Source of the DNA: Euryodendron excelsum | Taxonomy: Eukaryota; Streptophyta; Magnoliopsida; Ericales; Pentaphylacaceae | Direction: 5' to 3' | DNA: 64,000 nucleotides | Assembly: GCA_033060915.1 (NCBI GenBank) | Contig: CM065392.1 | Span: forward strand, 18,375,001-18,439,000 | Part shown: piece after piece, positions 47,576-59,809 of the stretch | Numbering within the stretch: the stretch's first letter is position 1 | How the letters are laid out: each line of letters begins with the position of its first letter | Position numbers and translations under genes: made by a program | The notes under the pieces: generated by a model | Database searches by the model: none | What the model was told of the DNA's origin: nothing | What the model saw: only the letters and a program-made list of their open reading frames with translations

Positions 47576-48516
47576 TGTAAGGTTATGTAATTGGCTAAAT
47601 TTCATGCCAAGTCATGTTTGCCAAGTCTTATTTATGTAATTTGAAAATTTGGGTTATCAATCACAAGCATTTTTAAAGGATTTGAACCTTATTAATGCAA
47701 GCTCATGCTAAGAAAGACTTGTATGATACATATTGGCTGATGAAGGGGTCTTCAAAGAATATCGATGTCTTTCGAGAGACTTTGAGGGCAAAAACAATAC
47801 ACTGGTTGCAAAACAAGACCTCGCAGGATCCTCGAGGGATGTCAATGACAAAACAGTGAGCATGCCAAAATCTAGGATTGACCTCGTGGGATCCTCGAGG
47901 ATTCTCGAGGGATTGAGCTGCACTTCGTAGGTTCTCATGTAATCGAGCTGCACAAAATCTAAATTCTCGAGAATTGAGCCGCTAGGGTTTTGCATCTATT
48001 TAAAGTCCAGCACACTTTTTCAGACCTGATATGAGCCGCCAAAATTGAAAACACCTAGAGAGAAGTATTTTCTATCATCCAAAAAGCTCAGAAACGTGTC
48101 TTAGCAACAATCTTCTTCAACCTAATTGAAGAGATCGAGAGTCTTGAATGAGTTCAAGGCATTAAATCCGTTCTAAGGGAATCTGAACGGTGGTCAAGCA
48201 CGAAGACGGTGAATCGTGGATATGAGCAAAATTCTAACAATCATTAGATCAAGAAATTAATAGGTTTTGATTGTAAAAGTCTTGAAATCATCTGAACTAC
48301 ACGTTATAGTGCATGATCTTTGTCCAGCAAAAAAGACACATGATTTTTCTCTCATCTAAGGGTTTCCACAACAAAAGACTGGTGTGTTCCTGATTGAATG
48401 GTTTGTTCTCTATTTTGTTTTGGAGTGTACAATATTACTCATTGCCATTATATCTTGACCTAATATTGTAGAGTTTAGTCTATTGGACAAAACATAGATA
48501 AAGACTAAGTTTTTCA
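47576..48516 (+). repeat. 3' LTR of the 10.4-kb copia element
   Basis: 941 bp, starts TGTAAGGTTA and ends TTTTTCA, followed by the duplicate CTTAT at 48517-48521. It has only one copy of the 72-bp unit duplicated in the 5' LTR. Confidence 0.9.
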
Positions 48517-48629
48517 CTTATTAATCACAATTAAGTCATTTGAAAACATCATTTCATATACAAACAATATAGAAAAATTATGTATGCACAATTCTAAGCA
48601 CATCTTTTAAACACTGTTAATTTTAACAA

Positions 48630-48748
48630 GGGTAGCCATAGGTGCTGGCTGGCAAAGTGTAGTAGCTTATGTAAATATTGGGTGCTATTATTTGATTGGA
48701 ATCCCAATTGGAGTTTTGCTTGGCTATGTGGCTCACCTACAAATTACA
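48630..48748 (+). pseudogene. MATE pseudogene exon 6
   Basis: This exon is 119 bp, the same length as exon 6 of the intact gene (60263-60381). It reads [20 protein letters not shown] then [19 protein letters not shown], followed by GTAAGAAG. It differs from the intact copy only by conservative changes. The acceptor before it appears changed (...AACAA|GG). Confidence 0.9.
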
Positions 48749-48764
48749 GTAAGAAGTTGCTTAT

Positions 48765-48949
48765 CCCCATCATATATATATATATATATATAATTTGTAT
48801 TCGTCCATATAATTTGTCTCTCTCTTATATAACACTCTTTATGTTTTTATATTTTGTAAATGTCACGTCATATGAATAATGAATATACTTATTACTAATC
48901 TCATTAAGTTTTTTATTTGCTACATAAGTCCTATCATAAAACAATAAGC

Positions 48950-48981
<32 letters not shown>

Positions 48982-50040
48982 ATTAAGTCCCTCTATTTTA
49001 GTCTATTTGGGTTAATACTAATCAAAATTCAATCATAACCTATTTGCTACACAAGTCCTATCTTAAAACAATGAGAGCATATTATACGTGTATATGATTC
49101 AATCACAACTCTACACAAGAATTCAATCAGAATTTAACTATGAATTATTAGTATCAACTCTAGCTCTTATATAATATATATATATATATATATGATTAAG
49201 TTTCTCTATTGTAATCTATTTGGGTTAATACCAATTAGAACTCTACCCAAGAATTCAATCAGAATTCAACTATAAATTATTAGTATCGACTTTAGCACAT
49301 ATCTATATAAAAAAAAATTTATTGCTACTATTTATTATGAAGAATGGGGTTTTTGAGTTTTATTAAACTACTTCATTGTTTTATACATAGAATAAAGTTC
49401 TTTAAGATTCAACTACTTAAGATCTGTTAACCGGATATAGCTCTAAAATAATATATACCATCCAGACGAACTTACGAAAGAGATCAATGCAGTTCTTTTT
49501 TACCAAAAGAAGTCTCTTTTTCAGGTAAATCTCAATAGACAAATGTTTTCTATATATTATACATAAATATATATAAATTGATATGAACTCTCTATATACA
49601 CAAATTAGGATTATCAATTTTGAATTGTATTATTAATTATTGTGGATTTTGGATTGATAACTTATAATATTTTGGTTATGGATTTGAAGAAAGCCTTACT
49701 TTTCCTCACATTGTACGAGTTAACACCTAGTGTACATATATACTGTAAGTTTTTACATGAGTCATTCTTTTTTTCTTTGGGGTTAAAAATTAGCATTTAT
49801 TTCAACAAATCAAGGAGAAGTACGTATTTAAAGTTACTTGCAAACATTGTTGACATTAAGAATGATGTATTATTTTGATGAAATAAATTGTGTAAGAGAA
49901 AAATGCATGGTATTTGTGATTCTTTTAAAATGTAATACGCGAGTGTTTGTAAAATATATACCATGCTACTCTAACGTTGTAATTTAGACACTAGATATAA
50001 ATTTGTCTTTAGCCATATGGATTTTATTTTTGTTTCGTAG
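48765..50040. other. AT-rich intron 6 of the MATE pseudogene, with AT microsatellites
   Basis: No gene or transposon ends were seen. AT dinucleotide runs lie at about 48770-48792, 48955-48980 and 49168-49193. Phrases such as ATTCAATCAGAATT(C/T)AACTA recur, suggesting local duplication. Confidence 0.6.
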
Positions 50041-50426
50041 GGTATATGGATCGGATTGATGTCTGGGGTGTCAATGCAAAAATCTTGTGCTAATCTTCAT
50101 TACTTGGAGAACAAATAGGTATACCCAGGTAAACGAAAGAAAATGAATGAAAGGAATTATATAGATTAGATGTTAATTACATTCAAATTTCTTTGCAAAT
50201 GTAAATATTTTCCTTCATTTTACTTGTGAGTAGGCGAATTAATGTTATTTTTTGTGATAATTAATGTTCACCTTTTTACTTCATGTAGGTGGATAAGGCG
50301 ACAGACCGTCTTAATAAGTGGGTTTTGAAACCCTTTGAGGAACCTAATCAAAGAACCAGCACTCAAGCTTGGAAAGGCAATTTTGTTTGTAATGCAGTAA
50401 TTTTTCGTCGCCTAATATCTAAATAA
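50041..50426 (+). pseudogene. MATE pseudogene exons 7 and 8
   Basis: Exon 7 (50041-50128) begins GIWIGLMSGVSMQ after TTTCGTAG. It is 88 bp against 87 in the intact gene, shifting the frame and creating an in-frame TAG. Exon 8 (50289-50426) begins VDKATDRLNKWVLKPFEEPN after ATGTAG and ends at TAA. It is longer than the intact copy's last exon (46 codons against 27) and shares the Val-x-x-Ala-x-x-Arg-x-Asn-Lys-Trp pattern. Confidence 0.85.
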
Positions 50427-52265
50427 GGTTAATTCTCAAGGTAGTTCAATCCGGGCCTTTACCATATTATAGTACCAAATTATTATGCATTGTAATTAAT
50501 TAATTTGATTACTCCTGGTGGCATAACATACAAACTAATCGTCAATGTTTTCATTTCTTTCTTTTTTTTTTATTCAAATTGACATCCTCACAAGAAGTAG
50601 AATATGTTGTCTTGTCTCAATAATTCATTATTCAAAAATTTGAGCCATGTTTTTAACTAGAGGAAATAAGTCAATTTATATGTGTATATATGTATGTGTA
50701 TGTGTGGGCATTTGGGCATTGTTTTGATCTAAAACAAGACTGGTATTTTTAAAATGGTTTTTGAATATATATGTATATATATATATGTCTTAACAAGAAT
50801 ATGTCCATGACTACATTCACATGAGTAGTCACATTATTTGGCTCTTATCTCTTGCATAGGTGGTCAAACCTAACAATACCTATCAACTGTTACATATATA
50901 AGCGCTTAAATCTATATAGCAGTAATTAATACTACTATCCTAATATCTGTCCAATACATAAAATTATATTAATTACTTTTCACCCATATTGGAGAGTGGC
51001 CAAGGAAAAATGTATGATTCGAAATCTTGCATTGGTCTCACGTGAAAATATAGGGTTAGGAGTGGCTATCTTACCTATAACAAGATATACAAGATGCAAC
51101 AATTTTCACGACGACCAAAACTATAATTTGGATTTCTTTCAACAATAGATTTCCAAAGGATTTGGCAACCTGCCTTTTTTTTTTTTTTTTTTTTATGAAA
51201 GAGGGGATTTACTGACTGACTTACATACATGCACACAAAAATATAACTAATCTTTTACCAAGTTCGGCCTAATTGCCTTGGACCCCTTAAGGAGACTTGT
51301 CATCTGATCCATTACCTATTTGAAATTTTTATTTTGTTTTAACAAGTGACAAAGGTTGAGTCTTTGATTGGTGGCCTTCGTAAAGATGGCAGGGACTGAA
51401 ATGGCTCTACTGCAGCATTGCTTTTGAAAAACGAGAATTCTAATCTTATATATAAATCCCTTTTAAAATGAAACGATGATAAAAAAATTTGTAATTAAAA
51501 GTCATCTTTATGTGTACTTTGTTTTAAAATTAAAAGACTTTCATTTTGAACAAAAATTATATATACTCTTCTTATTAAAAATAGCAAGTAGGGATGACAA
51601 TTTAATTAAAAACCCGCTTCATCCCACTCTTAATAGTAAGAGTTTGAGTATGAATAAACATATTAGGGTTGGGATATGCAAAAGAATATAACATCCAAAA
51701 TAAGTGTGAGATAGGCTATGAGAAGAATAATACAAAAAATTATTAACAAAAATTTAGGTCAAATGAATGGATTTGGAAATATAACTTTTATTTTGAGCAA
51801 GCTTGCAATGTAGTCTTATACCTGATAGGAATTATTTTTAGTATATACCCGGCCCAAGCACAACCAATGTCCACTCTAAGTTGCAAGGATACAAATGAAA
51901 ATCAAAGTTTGAGAGAGGACAAATCAGTAATTTCACAGGTGGAGAAGAAACTTTGGCCTCGCACTTTTATTATAGTATATATAGTAGATAGTATGCGTGT
52001 CGGGAACCTGAATGTCTTCAACTGATGGTGGAGAATTTACAGGCGTCCGCTTTACTAGATGGGCTATCTGGACCGTACCCATGAATTATCCTACGAACGA
52101 TTCAACTAAAAAAGGAGGAGAAGAAATAGAGTCCTACCTATACATAGGTGTAACAATAAGTCAGTCCTCTCTCAAGTTATGGGCCCATTTGATATAATTT
52201 AAATTTAATTTTTTTTATTTTGCTTTTTTTGGTTTTGAAGTAAAAAAATTAAATTTTTCAAAGAC

Positions 52266-52307
<42 letters not shown>

Positions 52308-52506
52308 TAAACCAAAAGAGTTAGGGTGAAAAAACTTTAAAAAAGCTATACCAAACCGATATTATTTAATGAGGGGGAAATTAATGCCAATTGTTTAATA
52401 GCATTACCTTCCAAAAAAAAAAAAAAAAAGGAAGAGATTTCAAAAATTGACAATCTAGCTAGAAATGCCATATCCAAAACAGAAAGGGGATGAAGAAAAC
52501 TTCATC
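50427..52506. other. Intergenic region between the two convergent MATE genes
   Basis: The 3' ends of the pseudogene and of the intact gene face each other across about 2.1 kb. No ORF is supportable. Homopolymer runs include poly-T at about 51177-51194 and a 34-base poly-A at 52270-52303. Polyadenylation signals for both genes would fall here but none stands out. Confidence 0.6.
52270..52303. repeat. Poly-A tract
   Basis: An uninterrupted run of 34 A. It could be the tail of an old retroposed sequence or slippage; no SINE/LINE body was recognised next to it. Confidence 0.9.
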
Positions 52507-52843
52507 TCACACATCTTGCTGCTGATTAGCACTGGGTTGTTCAGGTTCCCGAAACCACTTGTTAATTCGTTTCTGAGCAACGGATACCTGCGAATGTGCA
52601 TATAAATGAGAACTGCTTTCGGCAAAATTCAGAAAAGGACTAGCGCTCAAGACACACATACTAATTAGCCAGATCATGGCATTGCCCGAGCTGTCTATAA
52701 AAATAAAAAATAAATAAAAAAAAGAATTAAAGAACACGAAAACACACACCAAATACCTGTCTATCCCAATCGGTTTTGTAAGTGATTATAATGAGTACAA
52801 CAGTCTGAACGAATGTACCCAACAACATACCGGTCCAGACACC
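52507..52843 (-). CDS. Exons 7 and 8 of the intact MATE gene
   Basis: Exon 7 (52843-52757, 87 bp) follows TTTGTAG and encodes GVWTGMLLGTFVQTVVLIII then TYKTDWDRQ, the last membrane segment. Exon 8 (52587-52507, 81 bp) follows CGCAG and encodes VSVAQKRINKWFREPEQPSA then NQQQDV and the stop. They are 7.4 kb from exon 6, so a gene finder could easily split or truncate this gene. The homologous pseudogene exons at 50041-50426 confirm the assignment. Confidence 0.92.
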
Positions 52844-54364
52844 CTACAAAACAAATTCCCAGAAGAAATTGATAGTATCAGGAAAGAATTTACCTTTTAT
52901 GCGTCTGAGTTTAAGAGGCTTGGAGAAGAGTCATTTGTGCCCATGGAGAACCAGATCAAGAAGAATAATGCAAGTAGTTTGTTAACTGATGATAGCACAT
53001 GGAGCTGGGTTTGAACTTCAGGTGCTGGGCAGTGAGGGTTGGCGGCGAGTGGTGATAGTGGGTGGCGGAGGGAGGTGAGGTAGCAGCATAGTTATTAGAA
53101 TTGAATTGGACATCAAACCGACCAAGTCTTCAGTTTTTTGTTCATTGGTTTAACCGGTGGTTCAACCTGTTCAATTGATTCAACCGTCATTATAATAAAA
53201 TATATATTTTATCTGTTTGTGAAACATTCTCTTATATATTTTATAGAAGAAGAATTAAATACAAGAAGAAGATGGCCAGGCGGCTGAACAATGCTTTGAA
53301 CGGATGATACATCACAAATTCAAGCATTGGCCATGTCAAATCTTTGAATTTTTAAATAACAAACAGCAATGTTACCGTTGCTGCTGCTTTAAATTTCGAA
53401 AGTGTTTTTAAATAGCTGCTTTAAATTTCGAAAGTGTTTTTAAATAGCAACAGCAATGTTACCGTGGTTGCTGCTTTAAATTTCAAAAGTGGTCCGTTGA
53501 ATTTGGGCATTTGACCAAAACGATCCAATCATCTGAACCGAATCGTGGGACCCTCCAATTCTCTGTTCAACTGGTTGGATCGACCGATCCAATCGGATTT
53601 TGATAAATATGGGTAGCAGATTCTATACAAAAAAAAAAATTTTACAAAACTCAATAGATACCCATGTTTAATCCATTCAAACTCGCTTCTACAGGGGTGT
53701 TTGCATGACGCAACCCAATTATAACCCATTTTAAATGGGTAGAATTCGGTAGGTTCATGCATATGGATTGAGTTTGTCAACCCTAGTTTGAAGGCACCAA
53801 TGACATGGGTATTGTTTCCCATCCTGGTAGACTGATACCCAAACCAGGGAAATCATACTATAGATACAAGCATTTTGAATATCATTTACTACCCCTACCT
53901 CATCCTTAAAAGTTAACTAACAGCGTGTTTGGAGCGTGTTTGGAACTTGGGCGAGGGAAAGAATAAAAGTGGGCTAATGGTTGAGAAAGTGTTGGTAAAG
54001 GGGTAACATGTGGAGATAGTGGAGAGAGAAATTCAAGGCTAATCTTGGGCAGTAGTAGTTGAATAAAATGGAGCTGGGCCTTCAAAGCTGCCGAGTGACT
54101 CCCCCAGCACCTAGTAATACACATGCATAAAGGTGCTCTACTAACCATATAGATATGACAATTACTTAATATGTAATAAATAGTATATATTTGTTAGAGA
54201 ATATCTTCTGTATATTTTGTATATTATAGGTTGATTTGTTAGTGATCTTATTTCCCTTAATCTATGTTTCCTTAACTTATGCCTTCCTAGTTTAGGTCTC
54301 CTAAAGTTATATATATACATAATGCGTCGCGTACATCGAGCTAAGTAATTCCATACAGTATAGA

Positions 54365-54437
<73 letters not shown>

Positions 54438-57400
54438 ATGGTATTAGAGCCAAGGCTCTAAACTCTAGCCGCCTCCTCTCTGTCTCCAACCTCCTACCCG
54501 CAGCTGGTAAGCTCAGCCCTTCGCCGGTGAGTCTCCAAACACCAAACTAACCTCACCCTCTTCTCTTTCAAGTTCAATTTTAGTTTTTCGTTGGTCCAAC
54601 TTGATTTCAATCCCACCTTTGGATCCGTCTTAAAATTCTGAATCCAACAAAAAAAATTTCAACCCCAAAAGGCAGTCCACACACCACCAACAACCGCCGC
54701 ATGTGAGCCCAACCTCAGCTCACCAGCCATGCATCTCCACAGCCCAGCAATCCCTCACATGTGCTAGACACGCCTCTAGGCACCATTCCTAAGCCCATCA
54801 ATGCGCCCCTCCAGCCACTCCACTCCCAGACCGGCTCAGCCACTTCTCCAAACTAATTCAATCCATTGTAGACCAGTTTTCAACCTGCTTAAACTGGTTC
54901 TTGAGGTTTTCTAGCCTTCTGAGTCCATTTTTAGGCTTTGTTTTCTCAGTTTCTGTTCCAACAAGCCTGCACCTGCTCCATAACCCTTTATCTCTCCTCC
55001 CATGGAACGTTCTGAGATTGCTCAACCAATTTATATTCATACTGAGGGCACCACCTGTATACCATGGGTCCAAGCCATGTCCAGTTTTCTCAAGGGCCAT
55101 AAGTTGTGGCGATATCTCACCGGTGAAATCACGAAACCCACCAAAGAAGTCGAGGAAAGTGATGACAAGATTCGTGATCGCCTCGAAGAATGGAAAAATA
55201 AAAATCATTAGATTATCACTTGGTTCTGAAACACATTTACTCCCTCTCTCAGTCTTCAATATGGTCACTTTACCACCGCCAAATTCATATGAAATTTTCT
55301 TGCCAAATGATACACCACAGCAAATCTTACTCATCAATATTAGCTTCTTAGCACCCTTCACCATGACTTTCTATTTTAGGTATATGTTATTTGGAACCAA
55401 TTATCTTACTCTAATCTTGTGTTGGAATGCTCTGCTGATGGAGCCAAATTCACTTTCTATCGCATTCAGCAGTGTTTGATCATGTTTCTCATGACCCTCA
55501 CAGATGTTTTCGAGCTTGTTCGAGCATCCTTCTACACCGAAATCCACTACCCACTCTAGATCAGGCCATTCCTAAGCTTCTTTCAGAAGAGACATGGCTA
55601 GGGACTCTTAAGGCTCATCATGTTGATACTGCCTCGTGACTCATCATCTTTAAGGTCATTCTTCTCCTCGGACCGGTATTTCTTCATCTCAGGATCTCTG
55701 TAGGTATTGTCACAACCCTAATCATGTCCTATTACACTATCCCGTTCGCATTTGCAAACATTGTCACAAGACTGGTCCGAGTTATTTAGAGTATGAATGT
55801 CCCAAGCTTGCCAATCAATCCAAGAGTTCTCAGTCTCGTGGTCATCACTTTAGAGGTAACAAATCCAAACTTGGCTCTCATGTTGCTATTATTGTTAAAG
55901 ATTCACCCACCTCTATTAGTTCCTCATCTTCCTTCACTGCCAGTGACTTACAATCACTTCTCTAACATGTTCTTTCCATTTCTGGTAATACACCCTCCAC
56001 TGTTATGTCTGTTACATCAAGTACTTGTTCTTAGATCTTTAACTCTATCTGCTGTAATCACATGACGTCTGACTCTACCATTTTTTCTTTCAAAACATCT
56101 GCATCTAATACACCTGTCATTCATACTACTAACGGCTCACATATGTATGTTAATGATATACGGCACATTTCTACATCGAACCTTTCTCTTCCACATATTT
56201 ATCTTATTCCTAAACTTTCACTTAACCTCATTTCTATTGGCCAATTATATGATCTTGATCACACCATTATCTTTTCTTTCACTAGTTGTATTATACAGGA
56301 TCCATAGACTGGACAAACTTTTGGAATCGGACGTTACGCATGATCGCTTTTTTGAGCTCATTCACATTCGTCTTCCATCTCGGCCAACCTCTGAAGTTCA
56401 GTCCGATGCCTCTACTTCCATTACATCCACTTTGGGCTTACGACATTCTCATCTTGGTCGTGTCTTTCTAGAACACTTACGTCCTATAGTCTTTTAATGG
56501 TCTATTAGGTTCTATTTCAATTGAAAGTATTAATTGTTTATCCTGTCAACTATTCAAACAGCCATCTTTATCATTCAATAATAGTGACTCTATTTCTTGT
56601 GCCCCTTTTGATCTCGTTCATTATGATGTATGGGGACCTTCCCCCAATGTTACTATAGGAGATCAAAATATTTTGTCATTTTTATTGATAATTTTACTTG
56701 GGTTTATCTTTTACACAATCGGTCTCAGTTACCTTAAATATACTCTAATTTTTTCAAAATGATTCAAACTCAATTCTCTCATACCATAAAAGCTTTTCTC
56801 TCCGATAATGCCATGGAATATCTAGATTTTACTTTTCTCGATTTTCTATGCCAACAGGGCACCTTACCTCCTCGTTCTTATCCTAGCACATCCCAACAGA
56901 ATGGTCGAGCCAAACGTAAACATCATCATATTCTTGATACAGCTCGTGCTCTTCTCATTGCCTCATCTTGTCTTGAGTATTTTTTAGAGGAAGCTGCTCT
57001 CATTGCTGTTTATACTATCAACCGTGTTCCCTCTCTGTGTCTTGCTAACCAATCTCCTTATGAGTAGTTATATGGTAGTGTTCCTCTGTGTCTGTGGATA
57101 TGCCTATTTTGTCCTCCTCTAGTCTCATGAGCGTAATAATTCAAACCTCGAGCTCGCTTTTATTGTTTCTTAGGGTAAGGCATTAAGCATAAAGGCTATC
57201 AATGCTGGGATCCCTTATCCAAAAGACTTCGCATTTCGCGTTATATCATCTTCTGGGAACATAAAATGTTCTCTTCATTATCTTCTTTCCACCTGTCATT
57301 GCATTCTCATACATCCTTCTTCATTGACCCCTCCATTGCCCTGTTTCTTGACGATTGTGATCCAGTCTCGATTGAGCTACCTACTGCAACCCCTTCTATA

Positions 57401-59760
57401 GTGCATATCATGACTGCTGATCCTACTCATATCTCCTCTAGCTCCTCTTTCATTGAGCCGCCCGCTACATCTCCTATCTCTTATGATCTACCTGTTGACC
57501 TTCATATTCCTCGTTCTACTCGGGTAAGAGATATCCCTGTCCATCTTCACAACTATTACTGCTTTTTTGCTATTGTTTCTCAACATGAACCTCACTCTTA
57601 TCGTGAGACAAGTTCTAACCTTCTTTGGTAGCAAACAATGGTAAAGGAGTTATAAGCTTTGGACAAAACTCATACTTGGGATATGGTGGATCTCCCTCTA
57701 GGTAAGACTCCAATTGGTTACAAATGGGTTTACAAAATCAAAACCCGGTCTAATGGCTCCATCAAATGCCATAAGGCTCGCCTAGTTGCCAAGGGCTTCA
57801 CCCAAAAATATGGCATTGATTATGAAAAGACCTTTGTCCTCGTTGCTCTACTCACTTATGTTCAAAGCTTACTTGCAATTGATCTAGTCCGTAAGTCGAC
57901 CTTTCTCAATGGCGATCTCATTGAAAAATTTTACATTCAGCCTCCTTCTACTTATCCTCATTCTGCTCACCAAGTTTGTAATCTTTGTCATGCTCTCTAC
58001 AGCCTCAAGTAGGCTCCTCGAGCTTGATTTGCTAAGTTTAGTGCTACTATTGGTATTTTGGGTTCATGTCCAATCCTTATGACTCAACTTTATTAGTTTG
58101 CAAGACTCCACAGGCCACTATTCTTCTTTTCCTATATGTTGATGATATGATTATTACTAGAGATGACCTTGGTGGCATTATTGATCTTAAGTTCTTTTTC
58201 AACAAGCATTTTGAAATGAAATACTTAGGTTCTCTCAACTATTTTTTATCTTGAGATTTCTTCACATTTTGATGGCTACTATTTATCTCAAACCAAGTAT
58301 GTTTCAGACCTTCTAGCTTGTGCAGGCCTCACAAATAGTAAGACAATCTCCACTCCTCTCGAGCTCAATACTTGTGTCACTCCTCTGGATGGCATTCCTC
58401 TCTCTAATGCTACTCATTACCGTCAATTGGTTATCATCTATCTCACTATTAATCATCCTGATATTTCATATGCGGTTCATCTTATCCACCAGTTCTTATC
58501 TACTCCACGATCCACTCATTATGCCATTATGCTTCGCATCCTTCGTTATGTTAAGGATACTCTCTTTCATAGGATTCATTATTCTGCTCATTCCTTCCTT
58601 GAGCTACGTGCCTACTCCGATGCTGATTAGGCTGGTGATTTGATCAATCGTCGGTCCACTACTGGTTCCTGCTTCTTTTTGGGTGACTGCTTATTTCATG
58701 GCATAGCAAGAAGCAGACTATTACCACTCGCTCCAACACCGAGGCCGAGTATCGTACTCCTGCTAATACTGCCTAAGAACTTTTTTGGCTCCACTGGTTG
58801 CTCGCCAATTTCGGTGTAGTACATTCTACTGCTACCACCCTTTTCTGTGACAACCATTGTGCTGTTCTCGTTGCCCATAATAGCTTTTTTCATAACTGCA
58901 CCAAACATATTGAGATTGATTGTTATTTCATCTGTCAACATCTTATAGTCCATGGTACTATTTATCTTCACTATGTTTCTTTTACAGATTAGACTGCTGA
59001 TATCTTCACCAAAGCACACCCTCCTGGATGCTTTCAAGATTTAGTTTCCAAACTCAAGTTGGCTTCAGCTCTACCATATTGAGTTTGTGGAGGGCTATTA
59101 AAGAATACTGCTTATATTCTGTATTCAGAATATATTATGTATTTTTTGAATATTATATGTTTATTTGTTAGTGATTTAATTTCCCTTAATCTAAGTTTCC
59201 TTAACTGATGCCTTCCTAGCTAAGAAGTACAAACACACCATTAAGGATGTCGTATCCGTGTCGGACACATAACGGACACACATACTTCTCGGATACGCCG
59301 AGACACGTATCAAACATGCCAAATGGCATATTCAATATTTTTGTTTTTTTTTTTTTAAGTGAACACTTCTCAAACACATCGTGGACACGCATGTCCACTA
59401 ATTGGACATATTTTGAAACATGGCGAGATTGAAATGTTATTATTCAAAATATTAAATAGAGTCAAATTTATAAATTGCAAAACTTTAAAACACCAAAACT
59501 TAAAATACTTAATTCTAATTCTTCAAATCCTTAACTTATTAGTTGTTGTATTATAATTGTGATTTTATTTAGTTATTTTATTCTTATTTTTAGTGATTTA
59601 TGAATTTTATGTTTATATACATAACAGATAAAAATACATTAAAAAAAAATTATTTTTTCCCGTATCCATACTTCTTAGCTTCCTAGTTTAGGTCCCCTAA
59701 AGTTGTATTTATACATAATGTATCATGTCCATTGAGTTAAGTAATTCAATACAATATAGA

Positions 59761-59809
<49 letters not shown>

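Larger units (their letters stand above)
38126..48516 (+). mobile_element. Copia LTR retrotransposon, Sirevirus-like, 10.4 kb
   Basis: The 5' LTR is 38126-39138 and the 3' LTR is 47576-48516, both starting TGTAAGGTTA. The 3' LTR ends CA and the 5' LTR's last base pair has decayed to AA. The flanks are CTTAT (38121-38125) and CTTAT (48517-48521), a perfect 5-bp duplication. A primer-binding site complementary to initiator Met-tRNA follows the 5' LTR. Order is gag, protease, integrase, RT, RNase H, then a further ORF region of about 3 kb before the polypurine tract. Size, roughly 1-kb LTRs, the extra ORF and a repeated polypurine tract fit the Sirevirus (Maximus) lineage. All frames are broken. 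It lies in intron 5 of the MATE pseudogene. Confidence 0.92.
3773..50426 (+). pseudogene. MATE transporter pseudogene, exons 3-8, split by nested transposons
   Basis: This is a decayed plus-strand paralogue of the intact MATE gene on the minus strand at 52507-63295. Recognised exons are 3 (3773-3852, 5' cut), 4 (37700-37756), 5 (37860 to about 38097), 6 (48630-48748), 7 (50041-50128) and 8 (50289-50426). Exon 4 (57 bp) and exon 6 (119 bp) have exactly the lengths of the intact copy. Exon 5 still reads VSNELGRG and exon 6 still reads [12 protein letters not shown], both MATE hallmarks. Lesions seen are a CACTA-type end in exon 3, a TGG-to-TGA stop in exon 4, a degraded acceptor and a frameshift near the end of exon 5, and a 1-bp length change with an in-frame TAG in exon 7. 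Intron 3 holds the hAT/CACTA nest and intron 5 a copia element. Exons 1 and 2 are not in the window. Confidence 0.88.

Noticed and set aside
51476..52197. Short ORFs between the MATE genes
   Set aside because: AT-rich chance frames without any recognisable domain.
54858..55364. Minus-strand ORF of 168 residues
   Set aside because: It lies opposite the copia gag of the intronic element, has low-complexity content and no conserved motif.
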